Positions 25,613-33,999 of a DNA stretch of 64,000 nucleotides are shown here, piece by piece. The position numbers and the translations under genes are program-made. This stretch comes from Parabacteroides sp. (GTDB lineage Bacteria; Bacteroidota; Bacteroidia; Bacteroidales; Tannerellaceae). Positions within the stretch are counted from its first letter, which is position 1, and each line of letters starts with the position of its first letter. Location: NCBI GenBank assembly GCA_017481945.1, contig JAFUOJ010000021.1:62001-126000 (forward strand), in the 5' to 3' direction. The notes beneath the pieces are model-generated. The model was not told where the DNA came from. It was given only the letters and a program-made list of their open reading frames with translations, and searched no databases.

Positions 25613-26415
25613 AATGTATATATATGTTTTTCATAAATATCAAACTGAGAAATAATCTCCGGAACCTCCTCTTCTGCTGCCACCATCAAAGCGGTAGTCA
25701 AAACCTCTGCCACAACTGGGTCTTTCGAAATCACAGACACCATCTTCTTTTCTTCCACAAACATTCCGGTACGTGGGTTCACGATATGACGCGGATGTGA
25801 AGGCATATTTCCCGATGTAGACAACGAACTATCCCGCAATCTCAAATCAGCCACACGCCCTTTTGTATACGGATTATCTAAACTAACCGGCCAATAATCC
25901 CCACACGGATGTGAACCGAGAGCCAGTACCGAGCTGTTCCCAAAATTCACAAGAGCTTTCTCCACGTTAGCTGCTTCCAGTAAATCCCGTATTTTCCTCA
26001 ACGCATATCCTTTTCCATATCCTCCCAAATCAATCTTTAAGGATTCAGACAAGAAGAAAACACTCTTCTCCTCTTCCATAAACAGGAGCTGGTCAAAACC
26101 TTGTAGAGTAATATCAAAACAGCCTTTAGTCCATTCATAATATTGCTTACAGTCCTGTAAAATATTCCATAACTCCTCCTCTACTGCCATTGGATAGCAA
26201 CTGGCCTCTTGATTCAACAAAAAAAGCTCACTTTCCGGATCAAAACGGCTCAATAGTTTGTCCAACCGTTTCACCTCCCGTTCAATCTTTTGCCAAACCT
26301 CACTTAAAAGGATTGAATCACTACCTACCATCAATATATCAAACTGTGTCCCCATCACAGAAGACATGGAGCCATGAAAAAGATTTGAAGCAGCATAGTA
26401 ATTACAATAAGACAT
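25609..26415 (-). CDS. ApbE-like FAD:protein FMN transferase without signal peptide
   Basis: ApbE proteins transfer FMN from FAD to a Thr of target proteins. The ATG at 26415 (MSYCNYYAASNLFHG) is chosen over a TTG 54 bp upstream because a -7 box (26467-26474) overlaps the upstream version. The protein is 268 residues. Family motifs: SVMGTQFDILMVG, DLGGYGKGYALRKI (the FAD/metal site), VNFGNSSVLALG, SLSTSGN and HIVNPRTG. Most Bacteroidales ApbE proteins are lipoproteins, like the second one in this window; this one has neither a signal peptide nor a lipobox. That suggests a cytoplasmic enzyme or export with a partner. Confidence 0.88.
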   Translation of the reverse strand: MSYCNYYAASNLFHGSMSSVMGTQFDILMVGSDSILLSEVWQKIEREVKRLDKLLSRFDPESELFLLNQEASCYPMAVEEELWNILQDCKQYYEWTKGCFDITLQGFDQLLFMEEEKSVFFLSESLKIDLGGYGKGYALRKIRDLLEAANVEKALVNFGNSSVLALGSHPCGDYWPVSLDNPYTKGRVADLRLRDSSLSTSGNMPSHPRHIVNPRTGMFVEEKKMVSVISKDPVVAEVLTTALMVAAEEEVPEIISQFDIYEKHIYTL

Positions 26416-26466
26416 ACGCCAGTGATTATCTCTACCTAATTTTAGGGAAAATACGTGTACCCTTTG

Positions 26467-26474
26467 CAAAGGTA
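26467..26474 (-). promoter_or_regulatory. -7 box of the ApbE operon inside a palindrome
   Basis: The minus strand reads TACCTTTG, a Bacteroides -7 box, with a predicted start near 26460. The box is embedded in the perfect 12-bp palindrome CCTTTGCAAAGG (26461-26472), which could serve as an operator. Confidence 0.5.
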
Positions 26475-26591
26475 AAAGATTTGTTTCTAATTCTTATGCC
26501 GACAAGAATCTTTTCTCGTGCTTATGGAATTTTTTTCTCATGCCGAGGAAAAAAATAGTTTCTGCCCAGAAACTTTCTAAAGAATCCTGTA

Positions 26592-26620
26592 TTGGTTTCA
26601 AAGATAAAAATGTATATTTG
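26592..26620 (+). promoter_or_regulatory. Promoter of the DUF3298 gene
   Basis: TTG (26592-26594), 18 bp, then TATATTTG (26613-26620). The predicted leader is about 30 nt. Confidence 0.6.
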
Positions 26621-26655
26621 CAAATATAAAGTATCATCTAAAACCTATAAATCCG

Positions 26656-27507
26656 ATGAATACACAAATAAATAAGTATTTAATCATACAATTCTTTTTG
26701 ATTATGTTTGTTACCAGTTGCACAACCAGCAGTAAACAGACAGAAGAAAATAATATCCAATTCGATTCAATTCAAGTAGACGAGACCTACCATTTATTAG
26801 GCAACAAGGAGAATCCGAATTGTAACTTACAACTTCATTTTACCTATCCTTCCCAATTCTCTAACCAAGAGACTTTAGGGAAAATTCAAAAAGATTTCAT
26901 TCTTTCCTACTTCGGAGAGAACTATGAAGCTCTTTCTCCCCAAGAAGCCATAAAGCAATACAAAGAGGACTATCTAAACGCTTATAAAGAGTTAGAGACC
27001 GATTTCAAATCTGAATTAGAAAAGAAAAGCGACCTTCCGATAGGGGGATGGTTTTCCTACTATGAAATGGCTTCCAATGAAATTCTTTACAATCAAAACA
27101 ACCTGTTAAGTTACACCGTAAATTTTGAGAACTATACCGGTGGAGCACATGGTTCGCATGCTTATACCAATCATGTACTCAACTTAAGCAATGGTAATCC
27201 GATCACAGAAGAAGATATTTTCGTTGAAAATTACCAAGATAGTTTAGCACAACTGTTAGTTGAACACATTGCCAAACAAAACAATGTAGAAAACACGAAA
27301 GACTTAGAAAACATAGGATTCTTCAGTATTGAGGAAATCTTTCCTAATGGAAATTTCTTTGTTGACGACAAAGGTATTACCTATACGTTTAATGAATACG
27401 AAATTGCTGCGTATGTAGTCGGAGCCACTCATGTACTTCTTCCTTTCGAAGAATTACAGTATTTATTAAAACAGGAAAGTCCTATCGCTAAGCTAATCAA
27501 AAAATAA
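26656..27507 (+). CDS. DUF3298/RsiV-like lipoprotein
   Basis: A 283-residue lipoprotein with signal IIQFFLIMFVTSC (lipidated Cys expected). The middle has SYTVNFENYTGGAHGSHAYT, with a GGAHG block typical of the PdaC/RsiV N-terminal (DUF4163) region. The C-terminal DUF3298 domain includes FFVDDKGITYTFNEYEIAAYVVG. In Bacillus RsiV this architecture binds lysozyme and controls a sigma factor, but here there is no membrane-spanning anti-sigma part and no neighbouring sigma gene. A periplasmic or surface binding role is likely, with the ligand unknown. It lies 28 bp before rsmG. Confidence 0.88.
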   Translation: MNTQINKYLIIQFFLIMFVTSCTTSSKQTEENNIQFDSIQVDETYHLLGNKENPNCNLQLHFTYPSQFSNQETLGKIQKDFILSYFGENYEALSPQEAIKQYKEDYLNAYKELETDFKSELEKKSDLPIGGWFSYYEMASNEILYNQNNLLSYTVNFENYTGGAHGSHAYTNHVLNLSNGNPITEEDIFVENYQDSLAQLLVEHIAKQNNVENTKDLENIGFFSIEEIFPNGNFFVDDKGITYTFNEYEIAAYVVGATHVLLPFEELQYLLKQESPIAKLIKK

Positions 27508-27534
27508 AAATCAAAATAAACCCATATTATTATA

Positions 27535-28203
27535 ATGGAGCAAATCAATACAAACGAATCTCTATCGATTGTCAATTCTCAGTTGTCAATTCTTAAAGGC
27601 TATTTTCCTGAATTGACAGAGACGCAACAGCAACAAATGGATGCGTTATACGCATTGTATGCAGACTGGAATGCAAAAATCAACGTCATCTCCCGTAAAG
27701 ACATTGACAATCTATATTTACATCATGTACTCCATTCTCTGGGTATTGTAAAGATGTTAACATTCAAAGCGGGTTCAAGCATAATGGACATTGGTACAGG
27801 AGGAGGTTTCCCCGGTATACCGCTTGCCATTCTACTTCCTAATGTTCAATTTCATTTAGTAGACAGTATCGGAAAGAAAATCAAAGTAGGACAAGCCGTA
27901 GCAGAAGCCATTGGCTTAAAGAATGTCACATTCCGCCATTGTCGAGTAGAAGAGGAAAAACAGCTCTTCGACTTCGTGGTCAGTCGGGCTGTCATGCCAT
28001 TAGCGGATCTGGTTAAAATCGTTCGCAAGAATATCAAGAAACAACAACAAAATGCTCTCCCCAACGGTTTGATTTGTTTGAAAGGAGGAGAATTGCAGCA
28101 CGAAATATTACCTTTTCATAAGCAGACTGTGACTCTCGACCTCAGTGACTATTTTAAAGAAGAATTTTTTGAAACGAAAAAAGTAGTGTATGTGCCGTTA
28201 TGA
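27535..28203 (+). CDS. rsmG: 16S rRNA (guanine-N7) methyltransferase RsmG
   Basis: RsmG methylates N7 of G527 (E. coli numbering) in 16S rRNA using S-adenosylmethionine. The 222-residue protein shows NVISRKDIDNLYLHHVLHSL, the SAM-binding MDIGTGGGFPGIPLAIL, HLVDSIGKKIKVGQAVAEAI and the FVVSRAVMPL motif. The stop overlaps the start of the MBL-fold gene as ATGA (28200-28203). The family's loss in other bacteria gives low-level streptomycin resistance. Confidence 0.95.
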   Translation: MEQINTNESLSIVNSQLSILKGYFPELTETQQQQMDALYALYADWNAKINVISRKDIDNLYLHHVLHSLGIVKMLTFKAGSSIMDIGTGGGFPGIPLAILLPNVQFHLVDSIGKKIKVGQAVAEAIGLKNVTFRHCRVEEEKQLFDFVVSRAVMPLADLVKIVRKNIKKQQQNALPNGLICLKGGELQHEILPFHKQTVTLDLSDYFKEEFFETKKVVYVPL

Positions 28204-28838
28204 TAACTATCAAATCATTTGAGTTTAATTTTTTTCAAGAAAACACTTTTTTGTTATACGATGATACGCGTGAAGCTGTAATCATTGATTGCGGGTGTTT
28301 CAGTAAAGAAGAAGAAAAAGAGTTAAGCGACTTTATTGAGCAAAACCAGCTAAGAGTAAAACACTTACTGTGTACACATCTTCATTTAGACCATATATTT
28401 GGAAATAATTTCATTTATAAAACATACGGTTTAAAACCGGAAGCGAACAAATTAGATGTAGAAATACTTCCTTCGCTTAGCGAACAAGCCCAATTGTTTG
28501 GACTACGTCTACCGATAGAAAACGTTCCCATAGGAAATTATCTGGTGGGAAACGAAATGATTCAATTCGGGACATCCAAACTTCAAGTTTTGACAGTACC
28601 CGGTCATTCACCCGGAAGCGTCGCTTTTTACAACAAGAAAAATGGGTTTGCAATTGTAGGAGACGCCCTTTTTGCCAGAAGTATCGGACGGACCGATCTT
28701 TGGGGCGGTAATCAAGAAGTTTTAGTCTCTGCTATTCGCGACAAACTTCTTTCTCTTCCGGATGAAACGATACTCTATCCGGGACATGGTCCTGAGACCA
28801 GAGTGATTGATGAGAAATTAGAAAATCCCTATTTATAA
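28200..28838 (+). CDS. Metallo-beta-lactamase-fold hydrolase (glyoxalase II-like)
   Basis: A 212-residue cytoplasmic hydrolase with the zinc-binding motif CTHLHLDHIFGN (HxHxDH), a downstream His in VPGHSPGSVAF, an Asp in FAIVGDALFA and a final His in LYPGHGPETRV. This is the YcbL/GloB-like subgroup, which hydrolyses thioesters such as hydroxyacyl-glutathione or related low-molecular-weight thiols. Its true substrate is unknown. It is translationally coupled to rsmG and lies 13 bp before gcvP. Confidence 0.92.
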   Translation: MITIKSFEFNFFQENTFLLYDDTREAVIIDCGCFSKEEEKELSDFIEQNQLRVKHLLCTHLHLDHIFGNNFIYKTYGLKPEANKLDVEILPSLSEQAQLFGLRLPIENVPIGNYLVGNEMIQFGTSKLQVLTVPGHSPGSVAFYNKKNGFAIVGDALFARSIGRTDLWGGNQEVLVSAIRDKLLSLPDETILYPGHGPETRVIDEKLENPYL

Positions 28839-28851
28839 ACTACATAATATT

Positions 28852-31707
28852 ATGGATACGAATAAATTTGTTAATCGCCATGTTGGCATTTCAGCCGAAG
28901 AAATACCTGCTATGTTACAGGCTATCGGCGTTCAATCAGTGGATGAGTTAATCGAACAAACCATCCCGTCCAACATTCGTTTAAAAGAACCGCTTAACCT
29001 TCCCGAACCCATGACAGAACGTGAATTTGCTGAACATATTTCAGAATTAGCTTCTAAAAACGAAGTCTTCACTTCTTATATTGGTATGGGTTGGTATGAC
29101 ACAGTATGCCCTGCCCCTATCCAGCGCAATGTTTTTGAGAATCCGATCTGGTACACTTCCTACACACCGTATCAGGCAGAAGTATCACAAGGTCGCTTGG
29201 AAGCTCTGTTAAACTTCCAAACTGTTATCTGTGAACTTACAGGATTACCATTGGCAAACTGTTCTTTATTAGACGAAGCAACAGCTGCTGCAGAAGCAGC
29301 AACCATGTTCTACGGTAGCCGTAGTCGTGCACAAGTAAAAGCAGGAGCAAACAAATTATTTGTCGATGAAAATGTTTTTGCTTCTACTTTAGCGGTTATT
29401 CACACCCGTATGATTCCTCAAGGAATTGAAATCATCGTGGGTGATTACAAAACCGTTGAATTGACATCAGATGTATTTGGGGCAATCGTTCAATATCCAA
29501 ATGCCGATGGTTCCATCGAAGACTATAAAGAATTTATCGAACGAGCTAAGGCGACAGAAACTCGTGTAGCTGTTGCAGCAGACTTGATGAGTTTAGTCTT
29601 ATTAACTCCTCCCGGCGAATGGGGAGCAGACGTAGTGTTTGGTAGTAGCCAGCGTTTCGGTATCCCAATGTTCTATGGAGGTCCGTCAGCTGCTTACTTC
29701 GCAACAAAGAATGATTACAAACGTGCCATTCCGGGACGTATCATCGGTATTTCCAAAGATGCCTATGGACATCCTGCTTACCGTTTAGCTTTACAAACAC
29801 GCGAACAACATATCAAGCGCGAAAAAGCGACCTCCAATATCTGTACTGCACAGGCTCTATTGGCAACAATGGCAGGTTTCTATGCGGTATATCATGGAGC
29901 CGAAGGATTGAAAAACATCGCAGGACGTATTCATGCTTCAGCCGGATTCTTAGCACAAGAATTGAAAAAATTAGGATATAAACAACTGAATAAAGATTTC
30001 TTCGACACGCTAAAAATCGAATTACCGGCTCAAGTATCAATCAATGCTCTACGAGAAATTGCCTTAGAATGTAAAGTAAACCTACGTTACTTTGAATCAG
30101 GAGAAGTGGGTATCAGTTTAGATGAAACAACATTACCGACAGATTTAGGAGTACTCTTATATATCTTTGCCGGAGCAGCCGGAAAAGATTATATGCTACA
30201 GGAAACTGCTCCTGAAAAGATCTACTTCAATCCAAAGTTCATCCGTACATCCGATTTTCTACAGGAAGAAGTATTCAAGAAGTATCATACGGAAACAGAG
30301 CTTATGCGCTACATCACACGCTTAGGACGTAAAGATGTATCCTTAGCCCAATCTATGATTTCTTTAGGGTCTTGTACAATGAAATTAAACCCGGCCTCCA
30401 GTATGTTACCTCTTAGCCGTCCGGAATTCATGAACATCCACCCATACGCTCCGGAGGATCAGGTCGAAGGATATACAGAACTAATAGAAAATCTTTCCTC
30501 TTATCTGTGTGAAATCACAGGGTTCAAGGGATGTACATTACAACCCAATTCCGGTGCTGCAGGGGAATATACCGGCCTTCGTGTCATTCGCGCCTATTTG
30601 GAAAGCATTGGTCAAGGTCATCGTAACATCGTTTTATTACCTGCGTCTGCACATGGTACAAACCCGGCAAGTGCTATCCAATGCGGTTTTACGACTGTAA
30701 CTGTAAAATGCGATGATAAAGGAAACATCGATTTGGAAGATTTCCGTGCAAAAGCAGAAGCCAACAAAGATAATCTGGCAGCCAGCATGATTACCTACCC
30801 GTCTACACACGGTATCTTTGAAGTTGACATCAAAGAAATGTGTGATATCGTTCATGCTTGCGGTGGTCAGCTCTACATGGACGGTGCGAACATGAATGCC
30901 CAAGTGGGATTGACCAATCCGGGAACAATCGGAGCCGATGTTTGTCATTTGAACCTACATAAAACCTTTGCCTCTCCTCACGGTGGCGGTGGTCCCGGTG
31001 TAGGTCCGATCTGTGTCGCAGAACACTTGGTTCCTTTCTTACCACAACATCCGGTTCTATGGGGTAGCGACCTGAATACAGTGGCTGCCGCTCCATACGG
31101 TAGCGCAGGAATTCTACCTATCACTTACGCTTACATCCGTCTGTTAGGTACTGAAGGATTAGAAACAGTGACTAAGACAGCGATTCTAAATGCAAACTAT
31201 TTGGCAACTAAATTAAAAGACACGTATGGTATCGTCTATACAGGTGCCACCGGCCGTGTTGGTCATGAACTTATTTTGGAATGCCGAACCATCAAAGATC
31301 GTTCCGGTATTGATGAAAGTGATATTGCTAAACGTTTGATGGACTTTGGCTACCATGCTCCAACGTTGTCTTTCCCGGTTCATGGTACACTCATGGTCGA
31401 ACCAACAGAAAGTGAAAGCAAAGCCGAATTAGACCGCTTCGTAGAAGTTCTGGAATGTATTTGGGATGAAATCAAAGAGGTAGAAGAAGGAAAAGCCTCT
31501 AAAGAGGACAATGTATTGAAGAACGCACCTCATCCGGAATACGAAGTAGCGGGAGACGAATGGAAACACGAATATCCACGCAGCAAAGCAGCCTTCCCAT
31601 TAGACTGGTTGCATGAAAGCAAGTTCTGGGTAAACGTAGCTCGCGTAGACAATGCGTACGGTGATCGTAATCTGATCCCGACACTTTGTGCTTGTGAACA
31701 GAAATAA
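28852..31707 (+). CDS. gcvP: Glycine dehydrogenase (decarboxylating), P-protein
   Basis: GcvP decarboxylates glycine and passes the aminomethyl group to the lipoyl H-protein in the glycine-cleavage system. At 951 residues it is the single-chain form with two homologous halves. The N-terminal half begins FVNRHVGISAEEIPAML. The C-terminal half carries the PLP Lys, about Lys704 in NLHKTFASPHGGGGPG, preceded by the conserved MDGANMNAQVGLT. GcvT and GcvH are not encoded nearby, so they must be elsewhere. A long perfect hairpin follows the stop. Confidence 0.97.
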   Translation: MDTNKFVNRHVGISAEEIPAMLQAIGVQSVDELIEQTIPSNIRLKEPLNLPEPMTEREFAEHISELASKNEVFTSYIGMGWYDTVCPAPIQRNVFENPIWYTSYTPYQAEVSQGRLEALLNFQTVICELTGLPLANCSLLDEATAAAEAATMFYGSRSRAQVKAGANKLFVDENVFASTLAVIHTRMIPQGIEIIVGDYKTVELTSDVFGAIVQYPNADGSIEDYKEFIERAKATETRVAVAADLMSLVLLTPPGEWGADVVFGSSQRFGIPMFYGGPSAAYFATKNDYKRAIPGRIIGISKDAYGHPAYRLALQTREQHIKREKATSNICTAQALLATMAGFYAVYHGAEGLKNIAGRIHASAGFLAQELKKLGYKQLNKDFFDTLKIELPAQVSINALREIALECKVNLRYFESGEVGISLDETTLPTDLGVLLYIFAGAAGKDYMLQETAPEKIYFNPKFIRTSDFLQEEVFKKYHTETELMRYITRLGRKDVSLAQSMISLGSCTMKLNPASSMLPLSRPEFMNIHPYAPEDQVEGYTELIENLSSYLCEITGFKGCTLQPNSGAAGEYTGLRVIRAYLESIGQGHRNIVLLPASAHGTNPASAIQCGFTTVTVKCDDKGNIDLEDFRAKAEANKDNLAASMITYPSTHGIFEVDIKEMCDIVHACGGQLYMDGANMNAQVGLTNPGTIGADVCHLNLHKTFASPHGGGGPGVGPICVAEHLVPFLPQHPVLWGSDLNTVAAAPYGSAGILPITYAYIRLLGTEGLETVTKTAILNANYLATKLKDTYGIVYTGATGRVGHELILECRTIKDRSGIDESDIAKRLMDFGYHAPTLSFPVHGTLMVEPTESESKAELDRFVEVLECIWDEIKEVEEGKASKEDNVLKNAPHPEYEVAGDEWKHEYPRSKAAFPLDWLHESKFWVNVARVDNAYGDRNLIPTLCACEQK

Positions 31708-31715
31708 AAACTGAC

Positions 31716-31782
31716 ATAACGCAAACGATTGTAAAAAGGTAGCTCTTATTTTCTCATCTGCTTTTCCAATCGTTTGCGTTAT
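31716..31782 (+). terminator. Long hairpin after gcvP
   Basis: ATAACGCAAACGATTG (31716-31731) and CAATCGTTTGCGTTAT (31767-31782) are perfect 16-bp inverted repeats separated by 35 nt; the next bases can extend the stem after one mismatch. ACTTTTAA follows. It is a probable terminator or 3' stabiliser, but the loop is unusually large. Confidence 0.6.
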
Positions 31783-31808
31783 ACTTTTAATAACAAATCA
31801 TATAAACA

Positions 31809-33185
31809 ATGAATACTACATCAACGAAAGAGAAAATCAAATTCAGTAAAGCATTTTGGGTTGCAAACACCGTCGAACTCTTTGAACGAGCCGCTTACTA
31901 CGGTGTATTTATCGTAATTACTCTCTATTTAAGTCGAATCCTCGGATTCAATGACATTCAAGCCGCCGGAATTGCCGGTATCTTTTCAGCTTGTCTCTAT
32001 TTACTACCTACATTTGCCGGAGCACTTGCCGATAAAATTGGCTTTCGGAACTCCATGTTAATCGCTTTTGCCTTGCTTACAACCGGCTATTTAGGGTTGG
32101 CACTCTATCCTACTTGGCTTGAATCAGCAGGATTAGTCCAATACAGTACGACAACTACTTTCACCGGATTATTGGAAAGTAACCTTCAATATGGGATTAT
32201 ACCCATTATGATTCTGATTGTTTGCGGAGGTGCATTCATCAAAAGTGTGATCTCCGGTACAGTTGCCAAAGAGACAACACCGGAAACCCGCGCAAAAGGT
32301 TTCTCTATTTTCTACGCAATGGTAAACATCGGAGCCTTTTCCGGTAAAACAATTGTAAAACCTCTTCGTGAAGCACTTGGAAATGAAGGTCTAATCACAT
32401 TAAACTATTTCTCTGCAACCATGACGTTCTTAGCTTTTTTAGCGATCTGGTTCTTTTATAAAAGCAGTCAGCACAGTGGGGAAGGGAAAACATTCAAACA
32501 GATTTGGCAAGCACTTATCAAAGTATGCAGTAACGGACGTTTACTTACTCTAATTCTAATTATTACCGGTTTCTGGATGGTACAACATCAGCTATATGCT
32601 ACCATGCCCAAATACGTACTTCGTTTGGCAGGTGAAGGGGCTTCCCCCGCATGGTATGCCAATGTGAATCCATTAGTAGTTGTCCTTACAGTAAACTTTG
32701 TTACTCAGTTAATGCGAAAAAGAACAGCATTAACATCCATGACAATCGGTATGTTTATCATGCCCATCTCCGCTTTATGTATGGCTTCCGGCAATATGTT
32801 GGACAATAGCTCTACCCTATTAGGTATGCACCCGGTTGCTTTCATGATGGTAGTAGGTATTGTATTCCAAGGATTAGCGGAAACATTTATCTCCCCTCGT
32901 TTCTTAGAGTACTTTTCTCTACAAGCTCCTAAAGGAGAAGAGGGACTTTACTTAGGCTTCAGTCACCTACATTCTTTTCTTTCTTCTATCTTCGGATTTG
33001 GATTATCCGGTTTCTTACTAAGCAAATACTGCCCGGAGCCTACGCTGTTCAATACACACGAAGAATGGATGGCTGCCAGCGCAAATGCTCACTACATCTG
33101 GTATTACTTTGGAGCCATTGCTCTTATCTCTGCTTTCGCACTGATCATCTACGGACAAGTGGTCAAACGATTAGATTCCAAGTAA
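31809..33185 (+). CDS. POT/PTR2-family proton-coupled peptide transporter
   Basis: A 458-residue inner-membrane protein with about twelve hydrophobic segments. The POT signature ExxER is seen near the N-terminus as VELFERAAYYGVFIV, followed by the second family region AGALADKIGFRNSML. A long helix-rich middle includes AKGFSIFYAMVNIGAFSGKTIVK. The family imports di- and tripeptides using the proton gradient. It fits a lifestyle of protein scavenging, as does the C10 protease gene further on. The family call is firm, the substrate range is not. Confidence 0.9.
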   Translation: MNTTSTKEKIKFSKAFWVANTVELFERAAYYGVFIVITLYLSRILGFNDIQAAGIAGIFSACLYLLPTFAGALADKIGFRNSMLIAFALLTTGYLGLALYPTWLESAGLVQYSTTTTFTGLLESNLQYGIIPIMILIVCGGAFIKSVISGTVAKETTPETRAKGFSIFYAMVNIGAFSGKTIVKPLREALGNEGLITLNYFSATMTFLAFLAIWFFYKSSQHSGEGKTFKQIWQALIKVCSNGRLLTLILIITGFWMVQHQLYATMPKYVLRLAGEGASPAWYANVNPLVVVLTVNFVTQLMRKRTALTSMTIGMFIMPISALCMASGNMLDNSSTLLGMHPVAFMMVVGIVFQGLAETFISPRFLEYFSLQAPKGEEGLYLGFSHLHSFLSSIFGFGLSGFLLSKYCPEPTLFNTHEEWMAASANAHYIWYYFGAIALISAFALIIYGQVVKRLDSK

Positions 33186-33202
33186 TCAATAACAAAAAAA
33201 AC

Positions 33203-33235
33203 GGCCAGGGCTTGTATCACTACAAAAACCTGGCC
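33203..33235. terminator. Hairpin between convergent genes
   Basis: GGCCAGG (33203-33209) and CCTGGCC (33229-33235) form a 7-bp GC-rich stem with a 19-nt loop. On the left side (AAAAAAAACG) a U run would follow for the minus strand, so it may terminate the gene read leftward from 33988 as well as the transporter. Confidence 0.55.
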
Positions 33236-33301
33236 TCCAAGTGTGTCTAATAACTTGTAATGTGTGTTAATTGTAAATGTGTATATATAGTTATTTAAAT
33301 A

Positions 33302-33988
33302 TCAGTCCTTGAAAAAGTCAAGCACCTTGATTAAGCTCTCTTCCTCTTTCCACTTAATCTTATTCTGCTTCACAAAAGTTTTAAATTCATCCTTTCCTTT
33401 ATCTGTCAAAGCCTTTTCCACTTCGCCCTTGGTAGCTTTGATAATCTTTTGTCCATCCTCTAACAACAAAAAATATTCTGTCTTCGTTGGGAGCACTTTG
33501 CCATCCTCCTGTTCTGACTTCATCTGAGAAAGGATAATACCCCCTCGCTGTATGGTAGCCATTTCACGAGAGGCTGAAGTTTCCATCTTCATACCATACG
33601 CTCCCGTTGAAGCTGAATTCAATTTCTTTTCATCGACAAGCACTCGTTTTACCAACGCTTTCTTATCTTTTGTATGCAATAACTCTACCAATTCTCCATT
33701 CATGAAGATAAAAGTCTTTCCATTCATCACCACCTTTACGATTCCTTTCGTATCAGCAGCCATTACGGTTCCATTATCTACATAATGCAGTGTACTATAT
33801 TCCAAATGAATATTGGCTTCTATCGTCTTATCCGTCTTTCCCGAATTAGAGAACACCTGTGTCTGCTGGAATTCCTTGAACAGATAAGGCCATTTTGTTG
33901 TCGGTTTCCATTTTTGTGCCCATCCGGCAACTGAACATACACTACTCAATAGAATCACCAATCCCCATACGTTCCATACTCTTTTCAT
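33302..33988 (-). CDS. Secreted protein of unknown function, partner of a C10 protease
   Basis: A 228-residue exported protein with a signal peptide (WGLVILLSSVCSVAGWAQ). I do not recognise the family. Visible features: an N-terminal segment LEYSTLHYVDNGTVMAADTKGIVKVVMNGKTF with alternating hydrophobic residues (beta rich), a central GAYGMKMETSASREMATIQRGG, and a Lys-rich C-terminal helical part (TKGEVEKALTDKGKDEFK) ending KVLDFFKD. It follows the C10 protease gene by 11 bp in the same direction, so the two are probably co-expressed. Genes beside C10 proteases sometimes encode their inhibitors; that role here is a guess without sequence support. Confidence 0.7.
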   Translation of the reverse strand: MKRVWNVWGLVILLSSVCSVAGWAQKWKPTTKWPYLFKEFQQTQVFSNSGKTDKTIEANIHLEYSTLHYVDNGTVMAADTKGIVKVVMNGKTFIFMNGELVELLHTKDKKALVKRVLVDEKKLNSASTGAYGMKMETSASREMATIQRGGIILSQMKSEQEDGKVLPTKTEYFLLLEDGQKIIKATKGEVEKALTDKGKDEFKTFVKQNKIKWKEEESLIKVLDFFKD

Positions 33989-33999
33989 TAGTTTTCCTC

